From positions 335,954 to 399,953 of the forward strand of contig NZ_JABTTS010000002.1 in the NCBI RefSeq assembly GCF_018638295.1: 64,000 nucleotides of DNA, given 5' to 3'. The DNA is from Streptomyces sp. CHD11 (GTDB lineage: Bacteria > Actinomycetota > Actinomycetes > Streptomycetales > Streptomycetaceae). Made by a program: the position numbers and the translations under genes. Position 1 is the stretch's first letter; each line of letters begins with the position of its first letter. Under the pieces are notes generated by a model, which did no database searches, was not told the origin of the DNA, and saw only the letters and a list, made by a program, of their open reading frames with translations. This document shows positions 26,222 through 34,419 of this stretch, piece by piece.

Positions 26222-26250
26222 GAGCCGCCACCCCGGCGCCCGGGTGGCTC
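26222..26250. terminator. hairpin between convergent kinase and epimerase genes
   Basis: GAGCC(G)CCACCC at 26222-26233 can pair with GGGTGGCTC at 26242-26250, leaving bulged bases; it abuts the epimerase stop. It could end transcription from both sides. Confidence 0.4.
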
Positions 26251-27250
26251 AGTCGCCCCGCAGGCCCGCCGCCGCGAACTCCCGCATGCCCTCCTCGAAG
26301 CCGGTCTCCGGCTTCCAGCCCAGCTCGGCCCGCAGCCGGGCGGAGTCGGCGGTGATGTGGCGGACGTCGCCCAGGCGGTACTCGCCGGTGACGACGGGGT
26401 CCGGGCCGCCGTACGCCACCGCCAGGGCGCGGGCCATCTCGCCGACCGTGCGGGGCGTACCGCTGCCCGTGTTGTACGCGGTGAACACCCCGGCGGCGGG
26501 CTCCGCCTCCAGCGCGGCGACGTTCGCCGCCGCCACGTCCCGTACGTGGACGAAGTCCCGGCGCTGGCCGCCGTCCTCGAAGACACGCGGAGCCTCACCG
26601 CGGGCCAGCGCGGAGCGGAAGAAGGAGGCGACCCCCGCGTACGGGGTGTCCCGGGGCATACCGGGGCCGTAGACGTTGTGGTAGCGAAGCGACACCGCGG
26701 AGCCGCCCGTCGACCGGGCCCACGCGGCGGACAGATGTTCCTGCGCCAGTTTCGTCGTGGCGTACACATTGCGGGGGTCGGCCGGGGCGTCCTCACCGAC
26801 CAGGCCGGGTTCGAGGGCCGCGCCGCACACCGGGCACGTGGGCTCGAACCGTCCGGCCTCGAGGTCGGCGACCGCCCGCGGCCCCGGCCGCACCGTCCCG
26901 TGCCGGGCACAGACGTAGCGGCCCTCGCCGTACACCACCATCGAACCGGCCAGCACCAGCCGGGCCACCCCGGCCTCCGCCATCGCGGCGAGCAGCACCG
27001 CCGTACCGAGATCGTTGCGGGAGACGTACTCCGGGGCGTCGGCGAAGGAGGTGCCGAGGCCGACCATCGCCGCCTGGTGGCAGACCGCGTCCACTCCGGA
27101 CACCGCCTCGCGCACCGCGCCGGGGGAGCGGACGTCCGCCGTCGGATCGCCGCGGACGTCGAAGACCACGGGCTCGTGCCCGCGCTCCCCGAGCACCTCG
27201 ACGACATGGGACCCGATGAACCCGGCACCGCCGGTGACCAGTACGCGCAT
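26249..27250 (-). CDS. NAD-dependent sugar epimerase/dehydratase with CxxH/CxxC insertion
   Basis: 333-residue extended short-chain dehydrogenase. The NAD loop is VTGGAGFIGSH at residues 5-15, and the catalytic Tyr163 and Lys167 lie in YATTK. Between the strand ending GSMVVYGEG and the active site is an insertion with Cys114, His117, Cys139 and Cys142 (VCARHG and TCPVCG), which resembles a zinc ribbon. From memory, related inserts occur in the dTDP-rhamnose 4-epimerase-like subgroup. It probably makes a nucleotide sugar for the neighbouring glycosyltransferase genes. Confidence 0.85.
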   Translation of the reverse strand: MRVLVTGGAGFIGSHVVEVLGERGHEPVVFDVRGDPTADVRSPGAVREAVSGVDAVCHQAAMVGLGTSFADAPEYVSRNDLGTAVLLAAMAEAGVARLVLAGSMVVYGEGRYVCARHGTVRPGPRAVADLEAGRFEPTCPVCGAALEPGLVGEDAPADPRNVYATTKLAQEHLSAAWARSTGGSAVSLRYHNVYGPGMPRDTPYAGVASFFRSALARGEAPRVFEDGGQRRDFVHVRDVAAANVAALEAEPAAGVFTAYNTGSGTPRTVGEMARALAVAYGGPDPVVTGEYRLGDVRHITADSARLRAELGWKPETGFEEGMREFAAAGLRGD

Positions 27251-27303
27251 GCGCCCACGCTAGGCCCGCACCCCGCCCGATCGCGGGACCGTGCCCCGAG
27301 CCG

Positions 27304-28767
27304 TCACCGGTCCGTAAGACCCGCCCCCGGCAGCCGTACCGTGAACACGGTCGCCCCCGGCGTGCTCTCCAGTTCGATGTCGCCGCCGTGCGCCCGGACC
27401 AGTGACCGGGCGACCGCGAGGCCCAGGCCGCTGCCGCCCCGGTCGCGGCTGCGTGCTTTGTCGACGCGGTAGAAGCGGTCGAAGACCCGCTCCCGGTCCT
27501 CCGCCGGGACACCGGGGCCCGTGTCGGTCACCCGCACCAGCGTGGAGGGCGGGCCGCCGGTCACGGACACCGCCACCGACACCGGGGTGCCGGCCGGTGT
27601 GTGCACGGCGGCGTTGGTGAGCAGGTTGTCCAGGACCTGCCGGATGCGCTGCGGGTCCAGGCGCAGGATCAGCGGGCCGGCACCGGCCGTCACCGTCAGC
27701 GGGTGTCCCGGGTGGCCCGCCCGGAAGGCGTCGGCGGCCTGCTGGACCAGCTCCGCCAGATACGTGTCCACCGGCCGCAGCGGCGCCTCCACCTCCGCCG
27801 CGTCCAGCCGGGCGAGCAGCAGCAGATCGTCGAGCAGTACCCCCATCCGGGCGGCCTCCGCCCGCAGCCGGGCCAGATGGCGTTCGCGTTCGGCGGGCTC
27901 GTTGGCGGCCGCGTACTGGAACAGGTCCGCGTAGCCGCGTACCGACATCAGCGGGGTGCGCAGCTCGTGCGAGGCGTCCGCGACGAAGCGGCGCAGCCGC
28001 GACTCCGCCTCCGCGCGGACCGCGAGGGAGTCGTCGATGTGCTCCAGCATCGTGTTGAAGGCGGTGCGCAGCTCCGCCACCTCCAGGCCCCCGTCCCGCC
28101 CGTCCGCGCGCAGCGGCAGCCGCGCCGCGGACTCCGTCAGGTCGTGCGAGGCGATGCCGTGCGCGGTGTGCGCCATGTCGCTCAGCGGTTTCAGCCCGCG
28201 CCGCAGCATCCGCCGCCCGGTCACCACCAGGGCGAGCAGCGCGAGGGCGAACACCACGACCTGCACCGTGATCAGCTGCTCGACGGTCTGCTCGACGTCC
28301 TTCACGGGAGCGGCGCTCACCAGCACCACCCCCGGTTCCACCTCGCAGCCGCGCAGCCGGTAGGTGCCCTCCCCGTCGATCCGCGCGGTGCGCGTCAGTT
28401 CGGTGTCGGAGTGCGCCATCGCCCGTGCGAGATCGGCCAGCGCCCGGGTGTCGTCGGGCACGTCGGAGGGCTTGCGCAGCGTGACCGCCGCGCCGGAGGC
28501 GGAGACGTCGTACACCGCCGTGTACCAGCCGTAGTACGGCTTGCGCCGCACCGTGCCGTGGGCCGCCGCGTCCTTGGCCTGCACGGTCTGGATCAGTTTC
28601 AGCTGGTCGCCCAGCTGACGCTCCAGATAGTCGTGCATGTACGTGGTGAGGGCGGTCCCGACGACCGCGAACACGGCGAGCGACAGCACCCCGAGGCCCA
28701 GCGTCAGCCGGGTGCGCAGCCGCGTCCCGCGGTACAGGTCCCGCAGCCGTCGTAGCGCCGCGGTCAC
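27304..28767 (-). CDS. sensor histidine kinase
   Basis: 487 residues starting at a GTG that overlaps the response regulator stop. There is a membrane helix at about 22-45, an extracytoplasmic domain of about 115 residues, a second helix near 165-185 (ITVQVVVFALALLALVVTG), then HAMP, the H box FVADASHELRTPLMSVRGY, N box LDNLLTNAAVHTP and G boxes VTDTGPGVPAEDRERVFDRFYR and GSGLGLAVARSLVRAHGG. It is full length and canonical. The pair is divergent from the flavoprotein operon it probably controls. Confidence 0.94.
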   Translation of the reverse strand: MTAALRRLRDLYRGTRLRTRLTLGLGVLSLAVFAVVGTALTTYMHDYLERQLGDQLKLIQTVQAKDAAAHGTVRRKPYYGWYTAVYDVSASGAAVTLRKPSDVPDDTRALADLARAMAHSDTELTRTARIDGEGTYRLRGCEVEPGVVLVSAAPVKDVEQTVEQLITVQVVVFALALLALVVTGRRMLRRGLKPLSDMAHTAHGIASHDLTESAARLPLRADGRDGGLEVAELRTAFNTMLEHIDDSLAVRAEAESRLRRFVADASHELRTPLMSVRGYADLFQYAAANEPAERERHLARLRAEAARMGVLLDDLLLLARLDAAEVEAPLRPVDTYLAELVQQAADAFRAGHPGHPLTVTAGAGPLILRLDPQRIRQVLDNLLTNAAVHTPAGTPVSVAVSVTGGPPSTLVRVTDTGPGVPAEDRERVFDRFYRVDKARSRDRGGSGLGLAVARSLVRAHGGDIELESTPGATVFTVRLPGAGLTDR

Positions 28768-29453
28768 TCGGTCGCCTGCCGGATCACGTAGCCGAAGCCC
28801 CGTACGGTCTGGATCAGCGGCTCACCGGCGTCGTCCAGCTTGCGGCGCAGCCGGCTGACCACCAGCTCCACCACATTGGACCGGCCGCCGAAGCCGTACT
28901 CCCACACATGGTCCAGGATCTGCGCCTTGGTGAGCACGGTCGGCGAGCGGCGCATCAGATAGCGCAGCACCTCGTACTCGGTCGGCGTCAGCGACAGCAG
29001 CCGTTCCCCGCGCCGCACCTCACGGGTGTCCTCGTCCATCGTCAGGTCCGCCACCCGCAGCACCGACCGCTGGAACCCCGGGCCCGCGCTGCGCCGCAGC
29101 ACCGTCCGCAGCCGCGCCATCAGCTCCTCCACGGCGAACGGCTTGACCAGGTAGTCGTCCCCGCCCCGGGTCAGCCCGGCCACCCGGTCGGCGACCCCGT
29201 CCCGCGCGGTGAGGAACACCACCGGCACCATCGTCCCGGAGCGCCGCAGCCGGTCGAGCACACCGAAGCCGTCGATGTCCGGCAGCATCAGGTCCAGCAC
29301 CACGATGTCCGGGCGGAACCCGGCGGCGTGGCGCAGCGCCTCGTCACCGGAGTTGGCGGTCACCGCCTCCCAGCCCTCGTACCGGGCGACCGTCGCCACC
29401 AGGTCGGCTATCGGCGGGTCGTCGTCCACGACGAGGAGGCGTACTTTTTCCAC
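28764..29453 (-). CDS. OmpR/PhoB-family response regulator
   Basis: 229 residues from a GTG at 29453 (reading VEKVRLLVVDDDPPIADLV). The phosphoacceptor is the Asp in IVVLDLMLPDIDGFGVLDRL, and Lys is in GGDDYLVKPFAVEELMARL. The winged-helix domain ends VVSRLRRKLDDAGEPLIQTVRGFGYVIR. No strong ribosome binding site precedes the GTG, so the start is the least certain part. It overlaps the kinase gene by four bases. Confidence 0.92.
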   Translation of the reverse strand: MEKVRLLVVDDDPPIADLVATVARYEGWEAVTANSGDEALRHAAGFRPDIVVLDLMLPDIDGFGVLDRLRRSGTMVPVVFLTARDGVADRVAGLTRGGDDYLVKPFAVEELMARLRTVLRRSAGPGFQRSVLRVADLTMDEDTREVRRGERLLSLTPTEYEVLRYLMRRSPTVLTKAQILDHVWEYGFGGRSNVVELVVSRLRRKLDDAGEPLIQTVRGFGYVIRQATE

Positions 29454-29509
29454 CCGCCCATACTGCGGCACCCGGCTTCCGGTGCCACCGGCCGGTGCAC
29501 TTCCGGGTC

Positions 29510-29553
29510 CCGATCGACAGGAAGCCGAAAGCCGGCCGACAGCCGATCGACAG
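29510..29553 (+). promoter_or_regulatory. phased direct repeats, likely response-regulator operator
   Basis: CGACAG occurs at 29515-29520, 29537-29542 and 29548-29553, so the intervals are 22 and 11 bases, exact helical turns. Two of them are part of a longer CCGATCGACAG. Direct repeats with an 11-base period are how OmpR/PhoB-type regulators bind. They lie between the divergent response regulator and flavoprotein starts. Confidence 0.6.
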
Positions 29554-29603
29554 CGCCCGCGACCAGGCTCGGTGTCCCAGGATCCGATCAAGGAGTCTCC
29601 GGC

Positions 29604-30944
29604 GTGACAGCAGTCGATTCGCCACCCGCACCCCCCGCCGCGAGGCGACGCCCCGGGGCGGTGGCGCGCAGCGGCCTGTACGCCCTGTTCGCCGCGAACG
29701 CGGCGGCGGTGGCCGTCCTCTTCGCGCAGGCCGGCTTCGGCGCCAGTGCCCTCGTCGTACTCGGCCGCCTCACCGGTCTCTACGCCGCACTGCTGATGGC
29801 GTTCCAGCTGCTGCTGGTGGCCCGGCTGCCCTGGCTCGACCGCAGGATCGGCATGGACCGGCTGACCCTCTGGCACCGCTGGACCGGCTTCGGCCTGCTG
29901 TGGACGCTCCTCGCCCACGCGGTCTTCATCACCTTCGGCTACGCCGGGATGTCCACCATGGACCCGGTGAACCAGCTCATCGACCTCGCCGAGACGGTCG
30001 AGGGGGTCCTGCGCGCGGTCGTCGCGCTGGCGCTGATCCTCCTCGTCGGCGCGGTCTCGGCCCGCCGCGCCCGGCGCCGACTCGCCTATGAGACCTGGCA
30101 CTTCATCCATCTGTACACCTATGTCGCCGTGGTGCTGGCCTTCACCCACCAGGTCGCGGCCGGGTCCACCTTCACCGCCTCGGCCGCGGCCACCGCCTAC
30201 TGGTACGGACTCTGGGGCGCCGCCCTCACCGCGGTGTTCACCGGCCGGGTGGTGCTGCCGCTGTGGCGGAACCTGCGCCACCGGCTGCGGGTCACGGCCG
30301 TCGTCCACGAGAGCGACCAGGTGGTGTCCGTCCACATCACCGGCCGCGATCTGCACCGGCTGCCCGCCCGCGCCGGCCAGTTCTTCCTCTGGCGCTTCCT
30401 GACCAGGGACCGCTGGTGGCAGGCCAACCCGTACTCCCTCTCCGCCGCCCCCGACGGCCGCAGCCTGCGGCTGACCGTGAAGGCGTCCGGCGAGGGCAGC
30501 GCGTCCCTGCGTCACCTCAGGCCCGGCACCCGGGTCTTCGCCGAGGGCCCCTACGGCGCCTTCACCACCCTGCACCGCACCCGCCCGGACACCCTGCTCG
30601 TCGCGGGCGGCGTCGGCATCACCCCGATCCGCGCCCTGCTGGAGGAACTCCACGGCCACGCCGTCGTCCTGTACCGGGTGAACACGGAGGCCGACGCCGT
30701 CCTCCACGGTGAACTGCGTGAACTGGCCCTCGCCAAGGGCGCGGAGCTGCACCTGATCACCGGCCCGCCCGTACCGGACCGGCTCGCCCCCGCCGAACTC
30801 TCCCGCCTCGTACCCGACGTCACCGACCGGGACGTCTACGTCTGCGGCCCGCCCGGTATGACCACAGCCGTCCTGCGCGGCCTGCGCGAACTGGGCGTCC
30901 CCCGGCAGCAGATCCACTACGAGCGCTTCAGCCTGGCCGGATGA
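29604..30944 (+). CDS. ferric-reductase-like transmembrane flavoprotein
   Basis: 446 residues from a GTG at 29604 behind AAGGAG. About six helices form a ferric-reductase/NOX-like heme domain with candidate heme histidines in LWHRWTGFGLLWTLLAHAVF and ETWHFIHLYTYVAVVLAFTH. A ferredoxin-reductase domain follows: FAD motif ANPYSLSAAPDG, NAD(P) motif LLVAGGVGITPIRALLEEL, and VYVCGPPGMTTAVLRGL near the end. It moves electrons from cytosolic NAD(P)H across the membrane. The likely partner is the FMN-binding protein 28 bases downstream. Confidence 0.92.
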   Translation: MTAVDSPPAPPAARRRPGAVARSGLYALFAANAAAVAVLFAQAGFGASALVVLGRLTGLYAALLMAFQLLLVARLPWLDRRIGMDRLTLWHRWTGFGLLWTLLAHAVFITFGYAGMSTMDPVNQLIDLAETVEGVLRAVVALALILLVGAVSARRARRRLAYETWHFIHLYTYVAVVLAFTHQVAAGSTFTASAAATAYWYGLWGAALTAVFTGRVVLPLWRNLRHRLRVTAVVHESDQVVSVHITGRDLHRLPARAGQFFLWRFLTRDRWWQANPYSLSAAPDGRSLRLTVKASGEGSASLRHLRPGTRVFAEGPYGAFTTLHRTRPDTLLVAGGVGITPIRALLEELHGHAVVLYRVNTEADAVLHGELRELALAKGAELHLITGPPVPDRLAPAELSRLVPDVTDRDVYVCGPPGMTTAVLRGLRELGVPRQQIHYERFSLAG

Positions 30945-30972
30945 CGGCCGCGCGGCGCACGAGGAGAACCCC

Positions 30973-31371
30973 GTGAAGCGAGCACTGCCCGTCCTGGCCC
31001 TGACCGTCGCGGGCCTGATCCCACTCTGGCGCTACGCGCCCGCCGACGTGGCGCCGAGGACCGCCGGGCCCGCGCCCGCGCCCACCGTGTCCGCCGTCCC
31101 GGGCAGCACCACCCGGGTCGTCGCGGGCCCCACCGTCGACACCGAGAAGGGCCCGGTCCAGGTCGAGGTCACCCTCGACGGTGACCGCGTCACCACCGTG
31201 CGGATGCTCCGGCAGCCCGACCATCCGCAGACCACGGCCGCCGTGCCGACGCTGATCGAGGCGACACTCGAGGCCCAGTCCGCGGACATCGACACCGTCT
31301 CCGGCGCCACCGTCACCAGCGACGGCTACCGGGACTCGCTGCAGGCCGCCCTCGACGCGCGAGGCTCCTGA
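30973..31371 (+). CDS. extracytoplasmic FMN-binding protein
   Basis: 132 residues from a GTG at 30973 after GAGGAGA. It has an N-terminal signal or anchor helix (RALPVLALTVAGLIPLWRYA) and a Pro/Ala-rich linker. The FMN-binding domain ends with DTVSGATVTSDGYRDSLQAAL, the flavinylation motif where ApbE attaches FMN to a Ser/Thr in other bacteria. It should accept electrons from the upstream reductase outside the membrane. The gene that follows, a flavin transferase, is broken, so flavinylation would need another apbE elsewhere. Confidence 0.9.
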   Translation: MKRALPVLALTVAGLIPLWRYAPADVAPRTAGPAPAPTVSAVPGSTTRVVAGPTVDTEKGPVQVEVTLDGDRVTTVRMLRQPDHPQTTAAVPTLIEATLEAQSADIDTVSGATVTSDGYRDSLQAALDARGS

Positions 31372-31372
31372 C

Positions 31373-31696
31373 ATGCGCCGCGTCGAACACGTCAAGGGCT
31401 TCCCGGTGTCGCTGCGGATCGACGGCGAAGGGTTCTCCGGCGGCGCGGTGGACGCGCTCTTAGCCCGGCCGCGGGCGCACCGGCCGCCCGGCCACCGGAC
31501 TGCTGAACGCGACCGTCGTCGCCCCCCACCCTGACCGAGGCGGACGCGGCCGCCACGGCGGCCCGCGCTGGGACGGGAAGGGGGTCGCGCGGGCCGCCGC
31601 ACGCCCCGGCTGCGAGGTGTTCGCCGTGACCGCGGACCGCCGGGTGCGGCGCACGGCGGGGTTTTCCTCGGTGGAATCGGGGCAGGTGGCGGCGTA
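31373..31696 (+). pseudogene. apbE: apbE (FAD:protein FMN transferase) remnant
   Basis: Starting one base after the FMN-protein stop, the frame reads MRRVEHVKGFPVSLRIDGEGF, as Streptomyces ApbE proteins begin, then degenerates after about 33 residues. Further on, remnants of the ApbE C-terminus appear in alternating frames: TGLLNATVVAP, TLTEADAAATAA and RPGCEVFAVTADRRVRRTAGF. The middle, roughly 150-200 residues with the metal and FAD sites, is gone and at least two frame changes are needed. A rare TTA codon at 31460-31462 lies in the first segment. Confidence 0.75.
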
Positions 31697-31823
31697 GCCC
31701 GGGGCTCTCCCGGCCGGGGCGAGGGGTTCCGGGGTTCTGTCGGAGGCGCCGTCTACACTCGTCCGGCGACAGAGCGAGCGACCCCCGTCAGACACTTCCG
31801 CCACCCGAAGGGCATTCGGCGCC

Positions 31824-32954
31824 TTGATACGGATCGATTCAGTCACGAAGCGGTACCCGGACGGCACGGTGGCGGTCGACCGGCTGTCGCTGGAGATTCC
31901 CGACCGCTCGGTCACCGTCCTCGTCGGACCCTCGGGCTGCGGCAAGACGACCACCCTCCGTATGATCAACCGGATGGTCGAACCCACCGAGGGAACGATC
32001 CTGCTCGACGGTGCGGACACCCGGCGGCAACCGGTCACCACCCTGCGCCGGTCCATGGGCTACGTCATCCAGAACGCCGGTCTCTTCCAGCACCGCACGA
32101 TCGTCGACAACATCGCCACCGTCCCCCGCATGCTCGGCTGGGGCAAACAGCGCGCCCGGGAGCGGGCGGCGGAGCTGATGGAGCGGGTCGGCCTGGACAG
32201 CGCGCTGGCCAAGCGGTATCCGTACCAGCTCTCCGGTGGCCAGCAGCAACGCGTCGGCGTGGCGCGGGCGCTCGCCGCGGACCCGCCGGTCCTGCTGATG
32301 GACGAGCCGTTCTCGGCGGTCGACCCGGTGGTGCGCAAGGGACTGCAGGACGAACTCCTGCGTATCCAGGACGAGCTGGGCAAGACCATCGTCTTCGTCA
32401 CCCACGACATCGACGAGGCGATCAAACTCGGCACCATGGTCGCCGTGCTGCGCGAGGGCGGCCGGCTGGCCCAGTACGCGCCGCCCGCCGAGCTGCTGTC
32501 CGCGCCGGCGGACGCTTTCGTGGAGGACTTCCTCGGCGCCGACCGCGGCATCCGCCGGCTGTCCTTCTTCCCGTCGGCCGCGCTGCAGCTGACGACCGGC
32601 CCGGTGATCGAGGCCGGCGCGAGCGCCGAGCGGATCGCCGCGGCCGGGACACCCCACCTCCTCGTCACCGACGCGGACCGCCGTCCGCTCGGCTGGGCCG
32701 GCCGCGACGAGCTGGCCGCCGGGGGCACCGGGACCGGCCGGCTGCTGCCGTACGGACGGCCGTTCGTGCCCGGCGCCGACTCACTGCGGGCCGCCCTCGA
32801 CTGCGCGGTGCTCTCGCCCACCGGGTGGGGCGTCGCCGTCGACGGCGACGGCCGGGTGACCGGAGTCGTCTCCCAGCAGAGCATCGGTGAGGCCATCCGG
32901 GCCGCCCACACCGAGAGCCGCACGGACCCGGACACGGCCGGGGCCGCCAGGTGA
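31824..32954 (+). CDS. glycine betaine/proline-type ABC transporter, ATP-binding subunit (OpuCA-like)
   Basis: 376 residues from a TTG at 31824, about 12 bases after a GAAGGG site. Walker A is VGPSGCGKTTTLRMINRM, the signature is YQLSGGQQQRVGVARAL and Walker B is VLLMDEPFSAVDP. The C-terminus after about residue 240 has a degenerate paired CBS-type region, the osmotic-sensing part in relatives. It is first in a four-gene importer operon and its stop overlaps the next start. A probable -10, TACACT, lies at 31754-31759. Confidence 0.93.
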   Translation: MIRIDSVTKRYPDGTVAVDRLSLEIPDRSVTVLVGPSGCGKTTTLRMINRMVEPTEGTILLDGADTRRQPVTTLRRSMGYVIQNAGLFQHRTIVDNIATVPRMLGWGKQRARERAAELMERVGLDSALAKRYPYQLSGGQQQRVGVARALAADPPVLLMDEPFSAVDPVVRKGLQDELLRIQDELGKTIVFVTHDIDEAIKLGTMVAVLREGGRLAQYAPPAELLSAPADAFVEDFLGADRGIRRLSFFPSAALQLTTGPVIEAGASAERIAAAGTPHLLVTDADRRPLGWAGRDELAAGGTGTGRLLPYGRPFVPGADSLRAALDCAVLSPTGWGVAVDGDGRVTGVVSQQSIGEAIRAAHTESRTDPDTAGAAR

Positions 32955-33652
32955 ACCGCTTCTTCGACATTCCCAGCGACCTCCAGCACAGCTGGCTCGG
33001 TCTGATCGGGCTGCACACCCGCGAGGCCCTGCTGCCGGTGGCCGCCGGCCTGCTCCTCGCGCTGCCGCTCGCCCTGCTGTGCGGCCGCTTCCGCTGGCTG
33101 TACCCGCCCGTGCTCGGTGTGACGACGGTGCTGTACGCCATCCCGTCGCTGGCCTTCTTCGTCGTCCTCATCGACTACACCGGCCAGACCGAACTCACCG
33201 TGATGATCCCGCTGGCCCTCTACAGCCTCGTGGTGCTCGTCCCGGCGATCGTCGACGGCGTGCGCTCGGTGCCGGAGGAGACCCTCGCCGCGGCGACCGC
33301 CATGGGCTTCGGCCCGGCCCGGCGCTACGTCCAGGTGCAGCTGCCGATCGCCGCGCCCGCCATCATCGCCGGCCTCCGGGTCGCCACCGCCTCCAGCATC
33401 TCCCTGGTCAGCGTCGGCGCCCTGATCGGCAATCAGGGCGCCCTCGGCAATCTCCTCGCCGCCGCGCAGAAGTACGACCGGCCCGAGCTCGCGGTGAACG
33501 CCGTGCTCACGATGGCCGTCCTGGCGACCGTGTGCGACGCCCTGCTGGTACTGCTGCGCGTGGTGCTGACCCCGTGGATGCCGCGCGGTGGCACCCGCCC
33601 GAAGCCCGCCGCGCGGCGGGAAGAGATCACCCCGGAAGGCGCTGTCCGGTGA
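32951..33652 (+). CDS. betaine/choline ABC transporter permease 1
   Basis: 233 residues, five or six hydrophobic helices, with the permease signature ETLAAATAMGFGPARRYVQVQLPIAAPAIIAGLRVATA that contacts the ATPase. It begins IPSDLQHSWLGLIGLHTREALLPV. The GTG start overlaps the upstream stop (GTGA), and the next permease start overlaps its own stop. It forms the membrane channel with the second permease. Confidence 0.92.
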   Translation: MNRFFDIPSDLQHSWLGLIGLHTREALLPVAAGLLLALPLALLCGRFRWLYPPVLGVTTVLYAIPSLAFFVVLIDYTGQTELTVMIPLALYSLVVLVPAIVDGVRSVPEETLAAATAMGFGPARRYVQVQLPIAAPAIIAGLRVATASSISLVSVGALIGNQGALGNLLAAAQKYDRPELAVNAVLTMAVLATVCDALLVLLRVVLTPWMPRGGTRPKPAARREEITPEGAVR

Positions 33653-34314
33653 ACGTCCTGAACTTCATCGACGCCTTCTTCAGCGACAGCGCCCAGTGGC
33701 AGGGCTACGACGGCATCCCGCAGCGTTTCTGGGAGCACGTCCAGTACTCGCTGCTGGCCCTCGTGATCGCCGCCGCGATCGGCCTGCCCGTCGGCCTGCT
33801 GACCGGGCACACCGGTCGCGGCGGGAACGCGATCGCCTTCATCGCCAACGCCGCCCGCGCCCTGCCCAGCTTCGGCCTGCTCGTGCTGGCCGTCCTGCTG
33901 ATCGGCTTCGGTCTGCTGCCCGTGATGATCCCGCTGGTCGTGCTGGCCGTGCCGCCGATCCTGGTGACCACCTACGAGGCGGTGCGCTCCCTCGACCCCG
34001 CCCCGGTGGACGCGGCCCGGGGCATGGGCATGCGGGAGTCGCGGATCCTCTTCCAGGTCGAAGTGCCGGTGGCGCTCCCGCTGATGCTCAGCGGACTGCG
34101 GTCGGCCGCCGTCCAGATCGTGTCGACGGCCACCATCGCCGCGTACGTCAGCCTCGGCGGTCTCGGCCGGTACATCATCGACGGGCTCTACCAGCGCGAC
34201 TACGAGAAGGTGGTCGGCGGCGCCACCCTCGTGGCGGTTCTGGCACTCGTCACCCTCGCGCTGTTCTGGGCCGCCGGACGGCTGGCGGTCTCACCGGGCG
34301 TGCGCAGGCGCTGA
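33649..34314 (+). CDS. betaine/choline ABC transporter permease 2
   Basis: 221 residues, second channel subunit. The signature is PAPVDAARGMGMRESRILFQVEVPVALPLMLSGLRSAAVQIVSTATIAAYV, and VPPILVTTYEAVRSL precedes it. About five helices are predicted by eye. The GTG start overlaps the preceding gene by four bases, so the importer subunits are coupled in translation. Confidence 0.92.
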   Translation: MNVLNFIDAFFSDSAQWQGYDGIPQRFWEHVQYSLLALVIAAAIGLPVGLLTGHTGRGGNAIAFIANAARALPSFGLLVLAVLLIGFGLLPVMIPLVVLAVPPILVTTYEAVRSLDPAPVDAARGMGMRESRILFQVEVPVALPLMLSGLRSAAVQIVSTATIAAYVSLGGLGRYIIDGLYQRDYEKVVGGATLVAVLALVTLALFWAAGRLAVSPGVRRR

Positions 34315-34419
34315 GGACGTCGCCCGTTCCCTCCGGCTGACGCCCAGGACCCCCTCATGTCACAAACCGTGACCACCATGTTCTTGACTGACCGTAAAAC
34401 GGCTGGATTGGATCGATGA

